Translations under genes and position numbers: made by a program
Shown: positions 15,112-23,300 of the stretch, piece by piece
Position numbering within the stretch: position 1 is the stretch's first letter
How the letters are laid out: every line of letters starts with the position of its first letter
The notes under the pieces: generated by a model
The model's input: the letters and a program-made list of their open reading frames with translations, nothing else
What the model was told of the DNA's origin: nothing
Databases searched by the model: none
DNA from: Flavobacteriales bacterium
GTDB lineage: Bacteria; Bacteroidota; Bacteroidia; Flavobacteriales_D; Crocinitomicaceae
DNA: 64,000 bases
Assembly (NCBI GenBank): GCA_947497485.1
Contig: CANMHB010000014.1
Location: 1-64,000 of the forward strand
Direction: 5' to 3'

Positions 15112-17304
15112 ATGAAATATTTCTTAGAACATTTTATTGCAGCTTTTCACATACCAATAAAAAATCCGGTTCTGGTTTTTTCATTGTTGCTTTTCATTAT
15201 TTTGCTTTCTCCCATAATTTTAAGGAAAGTTAGAATACCTTCAATAATAGGCTTGATTATTTCAGGTGTTATCATAGGTCCGCATGGTTTGAGTTTAATT
15301 GGTGAGAAAACCATGGAATCTGAAGGATCCATTAAGTTGTTCTCAACGATCGGACTCTTATATATCATGTTTATTGCGGGGTTAGAACTAGATTTGAATC
15401 AATTTAGAAAATACCTCAACAAGAGTATTACCTTCGGAGTTCTGACTTTTGCCTTGCCATTATTTTTGGGTTATCCAATATGTTATTATATCTTGCATTT
15501 GAGTCCAATGGCGAGTTTGCTTACGGCAAGTATGTTTGCCACGCATACCTTAGTTGCATATCCAATTGTGAGCAAATATGGCCTCTCAAAACATTCGTCG
15601 GTCGCTATAACGGTTGGGGGAACAATATTAACCGACACCGCGGTACTTATAATTTTGGCGATTATTTCAAGTTCCTCCAAAGGAAACCTCGATTTCGCTT
15701 TTTGGGTTAGATTGATCACTTCCCTGAGTATTTTTTCATTCATAATGTTCTTCATTATTCCACGAATTGCCCGTTGGTTTTTCAGCAAATTGGATAGTGA
15801 AAAAACTTCCCAGTATATTTTCGTTTTGTCAGTCGTTTTTTTCTCTGCATTCTTAGCCGAAATGGCAGGCGTAGAACATATTATTGGGGCGTTTGTCGCA
15901 GGATTGGTTTTAAATCGTTTGATTCCCCACAATTCAATTTTGATGAACCGAGTAGAATTCATCGGGAATTCATTATTCATTCCATTTTTCCTAATTTTTG
16001 TTGGAATGGTAGTTGACTATCGCGCTTTTTTTCAAGGAACGTGGCCTTTGGTGATTGCAGCTGTATTAACCTCGTTTGCAATTTTCAGTAAATGGTTGGC
16101 TGCCTTTGTTACACAGATTATATTTAAAATGTCCAAAATTGAACGACAGATTATTTTTGGACTGAGCACATCGCATGCTGCAGCAACCTTGGCAATTATT
16201 ATGGTAGGATATGACGGAGGAAATGGGATTTTGGATATAAATATTGTCAACGGAACAGTCTTACTAATCCTATTCACTTGTATGACAGCTTCATTTGTTA
16301 CTGAAAGTGCCGGAAAGAAAATGCTAATTGAAATTTCTGAAAACAGTGATCTGGATGAAAATGAAACCAAACTTCGAAATAAGCATATTATGGTTTCGAT
16401 CAATGAATTGCATGGAAATGAAAATTTAATTGATTTCGCATTGCTCGTCTCCGATCCGAAAGTTATTAATCCAATATCGGTGGTAAGTGTATACCCAAAT
16501 AACGATAAGGCTGAACGGATGATTCGCAAATCACGAAAGTCTCTTGAAGATATAGTAAAACATTTTTCTGGTCACGAATCCAAAATCAATACTATTGCAA
16601 CAATCGATTACAATCTTTCATCAGGAATTTCAAGGGTTTCAAAGGAACTTGTAACCGACATTGTGATTTTAAATGATAGTCGAAACCATACAAATATTAT
16701 AAAACGAATTGTTGGTGACGACCGCGCTCACCTCTTGGATGCTTGTGATAAAACGATATTCTTCTGTCAGCTTGACAAACCCTCAGTAAGCTATGACAAA
16801 ATCATTTTGGTTGCGCCGCCATTGTCCGAACTTGAACCCACTTTTTCCTTGTGGACTGAACGGGTAATTCGATTATCCAAAGAACTTTCAATTGGTATCG
16901 AATTATATTCATCGGCCTCCACTTTTGATCGTTTTATGAAAGTTGGATATGCTAACAAACTTGATTTTAACGCTAAACTCAAAGAAATTGAAAATGCTGA
17001 TGATTTCTTTTTGCTTTACAATAAATCAAAAGAGGATATTATCATTTTTTGCTCTGCACGAGTTGGTTCTGTTTCTTACGATCCAGGTGTAGAAAGTTTT
17101 TCCTCCAAAATTGAAAAAGCATGTCCAAACAATGATTCGATTTTCATTTACCCAGGTTTAGAAATTGATCCACTCTATGCAAATTACGATGACATCTCGG
17201 CTACTCCAATTCTCGCCGGTGTCGAAACTATTCAGAAAATCGGTCGTGAGGTCGGAAATATTTTCAAAAAATCAGAAGGAGAAGAGGACAATGCGCAAAA
17301 ATAA
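15112..17304 (+). CDS. Cation:proton antiporter, CPA2/Kef type, with C-terminal USP-like region
   Basis: 730 residues. The first 400 form a Na+/H+ exchanger domain of about 12 membrane helices; conserved features include the GLIISGVIIGPHGL segment and the helix around AGVEHIIGAFVAGLVLNR, which carries charged transport residues. The C-terminal 300 residues are soluble and resemble two universal-stress-protein-like folds, a common regulatory tail in Bacteroidota antiporters. Expected role is pH and sodium or potassium homeostasis at the inner membrane. It starts immediately after the deacetylase stop. Confidence 0.88.
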   Translation: MKYFLEHFIAAFHIPIKNPVLVFSLLLFIILLSPIILRKVRIPSIIGLIISGVIIGPHGLSLIGEKTMESEGSIKLFSTIGLLYIMFIAGLELDLNQFRKYLNKSITFGVLTFALPLFLGYPICYYILHLSPMASLLTASMFATHTLVAYPIVSKYGLSKHSSVAITVGGTILTDTAVLIILAIISSSSKGNLDFAFWVRLITSLSIFSFIMFFIIPRIARWFFSKLDSEKTSQYIFVLSVVFFSAFLAEMAGVEHIIGAFVAGLVLNRLIPHNSILMNRVEFIGNSLFIPFFLIFVGMVVDYRAFFQGTWPLVIAAVLTSFAIFSKWLAAFVTQIIFKMSKIERQIIFGLSTSHAAATLAIIMVGYDGGNGILDINIVNGTVLLILFTCMTASFVTESAGKKMLIEISENSDLDENETKLRNKHIMVSINELHGNENLIDFALLVSDPKVINPISVVSVYPNNDKAERMIRKSRKSLEDIVKHFSGHESKINTIATIDYNLSSGISRVSKELVTDIVILNDSRNHTNIIKRIVGDDRAHLLDACDKTIFFCQLDKPSVSYDKIILVAPPLSELEPTFSLWTERVIRLSKELSIGIELYSSASTFDRFMKVGYANKLDFNAKLKEIENADDFFLLYNKSKEDIIIFCSARVGSVSYDPGVESFSSKIEKACPNNDSIFIYPGLEIDPLYANYDDISATPILAGVETIQKIGREVGNIFKKSEGEEDNAQK

Positions 17305-17310
17305 TTGGTC

Positions 17311-18207
17311 ATGAAAAAACAAACCAATATCCTTTTCTACATTTTAAGTATTTATGTAATTCTTCAATTTCTTTGGTGGGGTTTTCACCTGATTCAATTG
17401 AGTCGAGAAAGTGCGGAGAACGAATCCATGATTTTTCGTAAAACATTAATGATTGTTGGAGAAGGATCTGTTTTTCTCTTGCTGTTAGTTTTTGGTTTGT
17501 TCAAAATCAGTTCATCCATTCGGAAAGAATTAACTTTTTCACAACGTAAGTCCAATTTTTTATTATCCGTCACACACGAGTTAAAAACGCCCATTGCTTC
17601 CACAAAACTTTATTTGCAAACACTCATGCGCCGTGAGCTCCCAAATGAAAAGAAAGAAGATTTACTCGCAAAAGCCTTGGAAGAAAACGAACGATTAGAA
17701 TTGTTAATCGATAATATTCTCAATGCATCCAGATTGGATAATCGCGCTTTGACCCCCATAAAAACAGAAATAAATTTCAATGAGCTTTCAAATCAAGTGA
17801 TGGAACGGTTTAAAAAACGCTACCAAAATTTGAAAATTGTTGCAAAAAATGAAGAATCGGTATTGGTCTCGGCAGATGAATTTATGCTCGAAACCATTTT
17901 AACGAATTTGATTGAAAATGCAGTTAAATATGCGGGGATAGATTCCGAGATTACTCTTTTTTCAAAACGAATAAATCAACAAATTCATTTTGGTGTGGAA
18001 GACCTTGGTCCCGGAATTACCGATGAAGAGAAAGAATCGATTTTCACGAAATTCTATCGTTCTGGTAACGAGGAAACGCGACAAACTAAAGGAAGCGGTC
18101 TCGGTTTATACATTGTTTCAGAGTTCGTTCACTTGCATCAAGGAAAAATCATTTGTAAAAATAATTCGCCAAAAGGCTGCATTTTTGAAGTAACTTTGCC
18201 CTTATGA
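17311..18207 (+). CDS. Sensor histidine kinase
   Basis: 298 residues from the ATG at 17311; a TTG six bases earlier is possible. Two membrane helices (about 5-25 and 45-65) flank a very short periplasmic loop of roughly 20 residues, so sensing is probably within the membrane or by a partner. The phosphoacceptor is His89 in VTHELKTP. The ATP-binding boxes are NLIENAVKYA, EDLGPGI and GSGLGLYIV. The gene lies 6 bp after the antiporter and overlaps gpmI by 4 bp. No response regulator is adjacent, so its partner must be encoded elsewhere. Confidence 0.9.
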   Translation: MKKQTNILFYILSIYVILQFLWWGFHLIQLSRESAENESMIFRKTLMIVGEGSVFLLLLVFGLFKISSSIRKELTFSQRKSNFLLSVTHELKTPIASTKLYLQTLMRRELPNEKKEDLLAKALEENERLELLIDNILNASRLDNRALTPIKTEINFNELSNQVMERFKKRYQNLKIVAKNEESVLVSADEFMLETILTNLIENAVKYAGIDSEITLFSKRINQQIHFGVEDLGPGITDEEKESIFTKFYRSGNEETRQTKGSGLGLYIVSEFVHLHQGKIICKNNSPKGCIFEVTLPL

Positions 18208-19724
18208 CAAATCGTTTTGGCCTTATCATTTTAGATGGTTGGGGTATCGGAAATGGATCCAAATCAGATGCCATCGCACATGCGAATACTCCGTTCATGG
18301 ATTCCCTTTTGAATAATTACCCGAATGCGACTTTAAAAACAAGCGGCGAAGACGTTGGTCTTCCGGATGGTCAAATGGGAAATTCTGAAGTTGGACATTT
18401 GAATATTGGGGCAGGAAGAATTGTTTATCAAGAACTTACACGCATAAACAAATCAATTCGAGACGGAGAATTTCAAAAAAACAAGGTGCTAACTTCTGCC
18501 TTTGAAGAAGCAAAAAAGCGCAATTGTAAAATTCATTTCATCGGTCTTGTTTCTAGAGGAGGTGTTCATAGTTCACAAGATCATTTGTATGCGCTGTGTG
18601 ACATGGCAAAAGCTCATGGTTTGGATAAGGTGTTTATTCATGCGTTTACCGATGGTCGTGATTGCGATCCGAAGAGTGGATTGGGTTTTCTTCAAGAATT
18701 GGATAATCACTTGAAAAATTCAGCTGGCAAGGTTGCCTCTGTTGTTGGTCGTTACTACGCAATGGATCGTGATAACCGTTGGGAGCGCGTGAAAAAAGCT
18801 TACGACTTACTAACCAAAGGTGTCGGATCTAAATATACTTCTTCAGATGAAGCCATCGAATCATCTTATGAAAATGGAATTACAGATGAATTCATCGAAC
18901 CAAGTATCATTGATTCAAATGGAGTTATTGAGAATGGAGATGTGGTGATTTGTTTCAATTTTAGAACAGATCGGCCTAGAGAGATTACGATTGCATTAAC
19001 GCAAAAAGCATTTCCTGAATATGAAATGACACCCTTGGATTTGCATTATTGCACGATGACAAATTACGATGCGACCTTCAAAAACATGCGCATTATTTTC
19101 GAAAAAGATAATTTGTTCAATACGCTTGGAGAGGTTGTTTCAAATACCGGTAAAACGCAAGTTCGCATTGCTGAAACCGAGAAATATCCGCACGTCACGT
19201 TCTTTTTTAGTGGAGGAAGGGAATCTGTTTTTGAAAAGGAAGATCGCATTTTAGTCAATTCGCCGAAAGTTGCGACGTACGATTTACAACCTGAAATGAG
19301 TGCGCAGGAAGTTCGAGATCGTATTGTTGACTTTATGCAAACCAAACATCCCGATTTCGTTTGTTTGAACTTCGCGAATCCCGATATGGTTGGACATACA
19401 GGTGTTTACGAGGCAATTGTTAAGGCTGTTGAAACGGTTGATTCTTGTTTGAAAGATGTTGTAAACAAAGGTCAGGAACTTGGCTACGAATTCTTAGTCA
19501 TCGCAGATCACGGAAATGCGGACTATGCATTAAATGATGATGGAAGCCCAAATACAGCACACAGTTTAAACCCTGTTCCAATGGTATTGGTGACGACTGA
19601 CAAAAATGTTAATCTTCAAAATGGAATTCTTGCAGATGTAGCTCCAACGATTTTAAATCGAATGGGAATCTCTGCGCCGAAGGAAATGACTGGGAAGAAC
19701 CTCGCACAAACACTTTATTTGTGA
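18204..19724 (+). CDS. gpmI: 2,3-bisphosphoglycerate-independent phosphoglycerate mutase
   Basis: 506 residues, the normal length for this two-manganese alkaline-phosphatase-superfamily enzyme of glycolysis and gluconeogenesis, which interconverts 3- and 2-phosphoglycerate. The metal-binding Asp11 is in ILDGWG, the phosphorylated Ser61 in MGNSEVGH, and later metal sites are in ADHGNAD and NTAHS. Its ATG overlaps the TGA of the histidine kinase gene, and the following exporter starts inside its stop codon. Cytoplasmic. Confidence 0.97.
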   Translation: MTNRFGLIILDGWGIGNGSKSDAIAHANTPFMDSLLNNYPNATLKTSGEDVGLPDGQMGNSEVGHLNIGAGRIVYQELTRINKSIRDGEFQKNKVLTSAFEEAKKRNCKIHFIGLVSRGGVHSSQDHLYALCDMAKAHGLDKVFIHAFTDGRDCDPKSGLGFLQELDNHLKNSAGKVASVVGRYYAMDRDNRWERVKKAYDLLTKGVGSKYTSSDEAIESSYENGITDEFIEPSIIDSNGVIENGDVVICFNFRTDRPREITIALTQKAFPEYEMTPLDLHYCTMTNYDATFKNMRIIFEKDNLFNTLGEVVSNTGKTQVRIAETEKYPHVTFFFSGGRESVFEKEDRILVNSPKVATYDLQPEMSAQEVRDRIVDFMQTKHPDFVCLNFANPDMVGHTGVYEAIVKAVETVDSCLKDVVNKGQELGYEFLVIADHGNADYALNDDGSPNTAHSLNPVPMVLVTTDKNVNLQNGILADVAPTILNRMGISAPKEMTGKNLAQTLYL

Positions 19725-20965
19725 GTCACGAAAAACACGATCCTTTTGCCGTTCTAAAAATCAAGGATTATCAATTCTTTTTGACCTTTCGATTTTTTCT
19801 TACGATGGCCATTCAAATGCAGAGTGTCATTGTGGGGTGGCAAGTTTATTCGATTAGTGGAAGTGTTTTAGATCTTGGATTAATTGGTTTAGCAGAAGCA
19901 ATTCCATTCATCTTGATTTCGATCTTTTCAGGTCATATTGCGGATACATTTAATCGCAAGAAAATCATTGTTTTGTTCACCTTGATTTTTATTCTGGCTA
20001 GTGCTGCCTTGTTGTATCTTTCTATTGAGCCAACTGGTTTATTGAAAACCTATGGAACGTTGCCAATTTTCATTTTAGTAGGAATTATTGGTATTATCCG
20101 CGGATTCATGTCGGCTGCGCTTTCTCCTTTTCTCTCTCAACTTTTACCTCGGAAATTATATGGAAACGGTGCGACTTGGAATAGCACGATTTGGCATTTG
20201 GCATCAATTATTGGCCCCTCAATTTCTGGTTTTTTGGTAGCAATTGATTACATGACGGCTTATGGTGTGGCGTTGGTATTCATTTTCATTGCCTTGTTTT
20301 CTTTATTGTTTATTCCGAAGAAGGAAACGCCAACTAAAGATGAAGGTGAAAGCATTTGGGAGAGTATAAGTGTGGGTGTGAAGTTCGTTATGAAAAACCA
20401 ACTCGTTCTTGGTGCGCTGTCCTTGGATTTATTTGCGGTTTTGTTTGGTGGAGCGGTTGCCCTACTTCCTGATTTTGCCAAGAATGTGTTAAACGCCGGA
20501 CCCGTTGAGTTGGGCTATTTGCGTGCTGCTCCCGCTTTTGGTGCTGCGATTATGGCTTTAGTTATCGCATACAGACCACCCGTTGGAAATGCCGGGAAAA
20601 TTTTGTTGTATTCCGTTGCTGGATTTGGTGTTTCAACCATTCTATTTGGTTTCTCGACGAATTTCTGGTTGGCTTTATTTTTCTTATTCTTGACGGGCGC
20701 ATTCGATAATGTGAGTGTTGTGATTCGACATTCCATACTACAGCTTGCCACGCCTGACAACATGCGCGGTCGCGTTTCTGCAGTAAACGGAATTTTCATC
20801 GGTTCTTCCAACGAAATTGGAGCATTTGAATCAGGATTAACGGCTAAATGGTGGGGGACAAAAACCGCCATCGTTGTTGGTGGATCATTGACTTTATTGG
20901 TGGTTGCCGTTACTGGAAAAATCTCACCTAAATTGAGGAAATTGAATTTGAGGGATTTGGAGTGA
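19721..20965 (+). CDS. MFS transporter, EntS-like
   Basis: 414 residues with about 12 membrane helices. The A-type motif GHIADTFNRKKI at the cytoplasmic loop between helices 2 and 3 marks the major facilitator superfamily; the overall pattern fits the MFS_3/enterobactin exporter (EntS) group. Substrate unknown. Translation starts at a GTG overlapping the gpmI stop (GTGA). The last 55 codons (20801-20965) are repeated at 21737-21901 on the far side of the MntA-HepT pair, with mostly silent differences. Confidence 0.88.
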   Translation: MSHEKHDPFAVLKIKDYQFFLTFRFFLTMAIQMQSVIVGWQVYSISGSVLDLGLIGLAEAIPFILISIFSGHIADTFNRKKIIVLFTLIFILASAALLYLSIEPTGLLKTYGTLPIFILVGIIGIIRGFMSAALSPFLSQLLPRKLYGNGATWNSTIWHLASIIGPSISGFLVAIDYMTAYGVALVFIFIALFSLLFIPKKETPTKDEGESIWESISVGVKFVMKNQLVLGALSLDLFAVLFGGAVALLPDFAKNVLNAGPVELGYLRAAPAFGAAIMALVIAYRPPVGNAGKILLYSVAGFGVSTILFGFSTNFWLALFFLFLTGAFDNVSVVIRHSILQLATPDNMRGRVSAVNGIFIGSSNEIGAFESGLTAKWWGTKTAIVVGGSLTLLVVAVTGKISPKLRKLNLRDLE

Positions 20966-21022
20966 AACGGAGTAATGATTTTTGGCTTGACTAGGAGACG
21001 ACAATAGAAATATGGAATTTCA

Positions 21023-21358
21023 TTAACCTTTAATTTTATTGATTTCTTCTGCCAATAAAGGGATGTTATTTTGAATAATTCCCCATATCATTTCTGGTTC
21101 CACAGAGTCATAGGCATGTGAAATAATATTTCTAAGCCCAATTATATTCTTTGAAGATGTAATGTTAATTGTGGGATCAATTTCAATTATCTTCCGAATT
21201 GCTTCGCCAATAATTTCCAATTCTCTTTCTACTGCTCTTTGTAAAATAATATCAGACTGAAAAGCAATGAAGTTGTTATTGGTTTTAGTTTTGACGGTTT
21301 CAATTTCTTGAATTACGCTCTGAATGTCTAGCAGAAATTTCAGGATTTTAGGCTGCAT
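21023..21358 (-). CDS. hepT: HepT-like HEPN RNase toxin
   Basis: 111 residues of the HEPN/DUF86 family. The RX4HXY motif is present as Arg76, His81 and Tyr83 (RNIISHAY). In characterised type VII systems the Arg and His form the RNase site, and the Tyr is modified with AMP units by the partner MntA, which silences the toxin. The gene overlaps mntA by 11 bp and lies downstream of it. The stop is 57 bp from the convergent MFS stop codon. Confidence 0.88.
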   Translation of the reverse strand: MQPKILKFLLDIQSVIQEIETVKTKTNNNFIAFQSDIILQRAVERELEIIGEAIRKIIEIDPTINITSSKNIIGLRNIISHAYDSVEPEMIWGIIQNNIPLLAEEINKIKG

Positions 21359-21656
21359 ATAAGTCTAATTTTGAACGATCAATTTCTTCTATTAGAACTG
21401 GGTTTTTTAAAGATTTTCGAGAAACTAAATCAATTCTTTTTCCCATTAATTTTTCCAATTGCTCTAAAAATGAAAAATAGTTATCTGCATATTCAAGGAC
21501 GTCTATTTCGTCTGAAAATTGAACTAAAAAGTCAATATCACTATTTTCATTCATTGTTCCTTTAGCTGCCGATCCAAATAGAGCAATAGACTTTACGTGA
21601 TGCTCTTGGCAAAGAACGATTATGTCTGTTAGTCTATCTTCAATTAGCTTTATCAT
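21348..21656 (-). CDS. mntA: MntA-like nucleotidyltransferase antitoxin
   Basis: 102 residues of the minimal nucleotidyltransferase (MNT) family. The GSX10DXD motif is intact: Gly28-Ser29, then Asp40 and Asp42 (FGSAAKGTMNENSDID). MntA proteins add AMP to the HepT tyrosine and thereby neutralise it. Together with hepT this is a type VII toxin-antitoxin pair, often found in defence islands. A TATATTTG promoter box lies 8 nt before the start. The pair fills a 0.77-kb gap between the MFS gene and a second copy of its 3' end. Confidence 0.9.
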   Translation of the reverse strand: MIKLIEDRLTDIIVLCQEHHVKSIALFGSAAKGTMNENSDIDFLVQFSDEIDVLEYADNYFSFLEQLEKLMGKRIDLVSRKSLKNPVLIEEIDRSKLDLYAA

Positions 21657-21664
21657 ATCGATAT

Positions 21665-21672
21665 CAAATATA
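21665..21672 (-). promoter_or_regulatory. TAnnTTTG box of mntA-hepT
   Basis: The minus strand reads TATATTTG, ending 8 nt before the mntA ATG. Transcription would be expected to begin within a few bases of the start codon. No clear -33 element was found. Confidence 0.45.
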
Positions 21673-21736
21673 ATTCTTTTTTACGATTTCATTTTTGCTT
21701 TGTTAGTATGCTATAGGTTATAGACTTAATTTTATA

Positions 21737-21901
21737 GGCTCTTCCAACGAAATCGGTGCATTTAAATTAGGATTAACAGCTAAATGGTGGGGAACAAAAG
21801 CCGCAATCGTTGTTGGTGGTTCATTAACTTTATTGGTGGTCGCCGTTACCGGAAAAATATCACCTAAATTGAGGAAATTGAATTTGAGGGATTTGGAGTA
21901 A
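21737..21901 (+). pseudogene. Displaced 3' end of an MFS transporter gene
   Basis: This is a second copy of the last 55 codons of the MFS gene at 19721-20965, aligned without gaps at an offset of 936 bp. There are 15 mismatches in 165 bp. Eleven are silent, three change residues (Glu to Lys, Ser to Leu, Thr to Ala) and one swaps the stop TGA for TAA. The final 40 bp before the stop-codon change are identical. Weak similarity may extend another 9 bp to the left. There is no start or 5' part. The silent bias means this end diverged while it belonged to a working gene. Confidence 0.92.
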
Positions 21902-21935
21902 CTTAATTTTTTGAAAAAAGCGTGAGTATTAACAA

Positions 21936-22355
21936 TTACTGCAGGTTGTTCTTTTGAAAGAAAAATAAAATCATAAATAAAAGACATATCCCCATATATA
22001 CAAGTTGGAGCAACCCAACTACAATTCCAATAATTAATAAAAAACAAAAAATGGCATACAGGGCTGTTGAAATTAAATAAACGAGTCCTGAAATTTGATA
22101 AATTAAGTGACCAACTCTCTTTCCGTTGAGCATTATGATTGCTCCAGTAATAGATCCAATGTAAGTTATAAACTCTATAAAAAAGACAAGATTTATATTG
22201 GTTATGGTTTCGTGACTTCTTGTGTCATTCGAATTTAACAGAATCAAAAAGCTTATAATTCCTTTCAAAATTAAGAAGGCATTTCCAAGAATAGTGAGAA
22301 TGCATAATAGGATTAGGGTGGAGGAATTACCTTTTTTCTCGTTTTGAAGGTTCAT
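21936..22355 (-). CDS. Small integral membrane protein, unknown
   Basis: 139 residues with four predicted membrane helices and short polar loops; the N terminus (MNLQNEKKGNSS) is cytoplasmic-looking. I do not recognise the family. It lies between the MFS 3' remnant and a methyltransferase gene inside the defence island, with no overlap to either. Codon use is AT-rich like its neighbours. Confidence 0.65.
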   Translation of the reverse strand: MNLQNEKKGNSSTLILLCILTILGNAFLILKGIISFLILLNSNDTRSHETITNINLVFFIEFITYIGSITGAIIMLNGKRVGHLIYQISGLVYLISTALYAIFCFLLIIGIVVGLLQLVYMGICLLFMILFFFQKNNLQ

Positions 22356-22412
22356 ACGTTTATCAATCGAATGTAGTAAAAAATTAATGTCCGTATTTGC
22401 GAAGACTGAATG

Positions 22413-23222
22413 TTAAACGTTGTTCTTTTTTATTGCTGATATAGAATAGACCATTGGTATTTTGTTGTCGAAATGTTCTATTCTGTATTTATTTGGCTCA
22501 AATTCTACGGTCTTGTTAAAACAATTATAAGGTGAATAGTCAAACTCATCAAACGATTTTATTTCAAGTCCGTTTTTAATCAGACTGTTTAGCACTTCGC
22601 TGATTCCGTGGTTCCAAGACACATCGTAAATGGTTATATCAGCTGTTTTGTCGGCATAAGTCCCGCTATTCGTTTCTATAATTGCTCCAGAATTAAAATA
22701 TCTGTAACCGATGTTCTCAAAGTTGTCATCAAACATCCAAACTACCGGATGAAATTCTACAAACACAAATTGTCCATTTGGCTTTAAAAACTTGGAAATA
22801 ATTTTTGCCCACTGATCCAAGTCGGGCAACCAACCTATTGTCCCGTAACTTGTAAATACAACATCAAATTGCTCATCCAACTGATTTGGCAGGTCGTAAA
22901 TATCGCAACAAATGAACGTTGTATTTGAGCCAGTTTCCCTTGCAATTTGTTTTGCGCTTTCGATAGCTTTATCTGATAAGTCAACACCTGTAACGTTTGC
23001 ACCTAGTCTGCTCAACGAAATGGTGTCTTGTCCGAAATGACATTGCAAGTGCAAAATGGTTTTTCCGTTTATATCACCTAGCAAGTTTAATTCAATATAA
23101 TTGAGTGAGCTTTTTCCTTTTATAAAATTCTCAAGGTCGTAAAATTCCGACTTCAAGTGCGCTTCAACTCTTTTGTTCCAAGCTTTTCTGTTGATTTCGA
23201 GGTAATTGTTTTCAGGGGTCAT
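22413..23222 (-). CDS. Class I SAM-dependent methyltransferase
   Basis: 269 residues with a Rossmann-fold SAM domain. Motif I is the LHLQCHFGQDTISLSRLG region near residue 57, followed by the acidic GVDLSDKAIE and the post-I FDVVFTSYGTIG. It resembles small-molecule or Methyltransf_11/25 enzymes; there is no DPPY- or ENV-type DNA methyltransferase motif, so it is not an evident partner of the adjacent Mrr nuclease. An imperfect hairpin lies just upstream at 23254-23287. Confidence 0.85.
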   Translation of the reverse strand: MTPENNYLEINRKAWNKRVEAHLKSEFYDLENFIKGKSSLNYIELNLLGDINGKTILHLQCHFGQDTISLSRLGANVTGVDLSDKAIESAKQIARETGSNTTFICCDIYDLPNQLDEQFDVVFTSYGTIGWLPDLDQWAKIISKFLKPNGQFVFVEFHPVVWMFDDNFENIGYRYFNSGAIIETNSGTYADKTADITIYDVSWNHGISEVLNSLIKNGLEIKSFDEFDYSPYNCFNKTVEFEPNKYRIEHFDNKIPMVYSISAIKKNNV

Positions 23223-23253
23223 TTTTATGTAGGAGGGTTTTCAGAATAACATA

Positions 23254-23287
23254 TAACGGGCCTTTGCTAAGCTTTTCCCGTAGGTTA
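23254..23287. repeat. Imperfect inverted repeat, cassette-end-like
   Basis: taacggg (23254-23260) can pair with cccgt-agg-tta (23277-23287), leaving a three-base bulge. It stands between the methyltransferase and Mrr genes. Such bulged hairpins resemble integron recombination sites, but canonical core boxes are not evident. Confidence 0.3.
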
Positions 23288-23300
23288 AACATACAGTATT

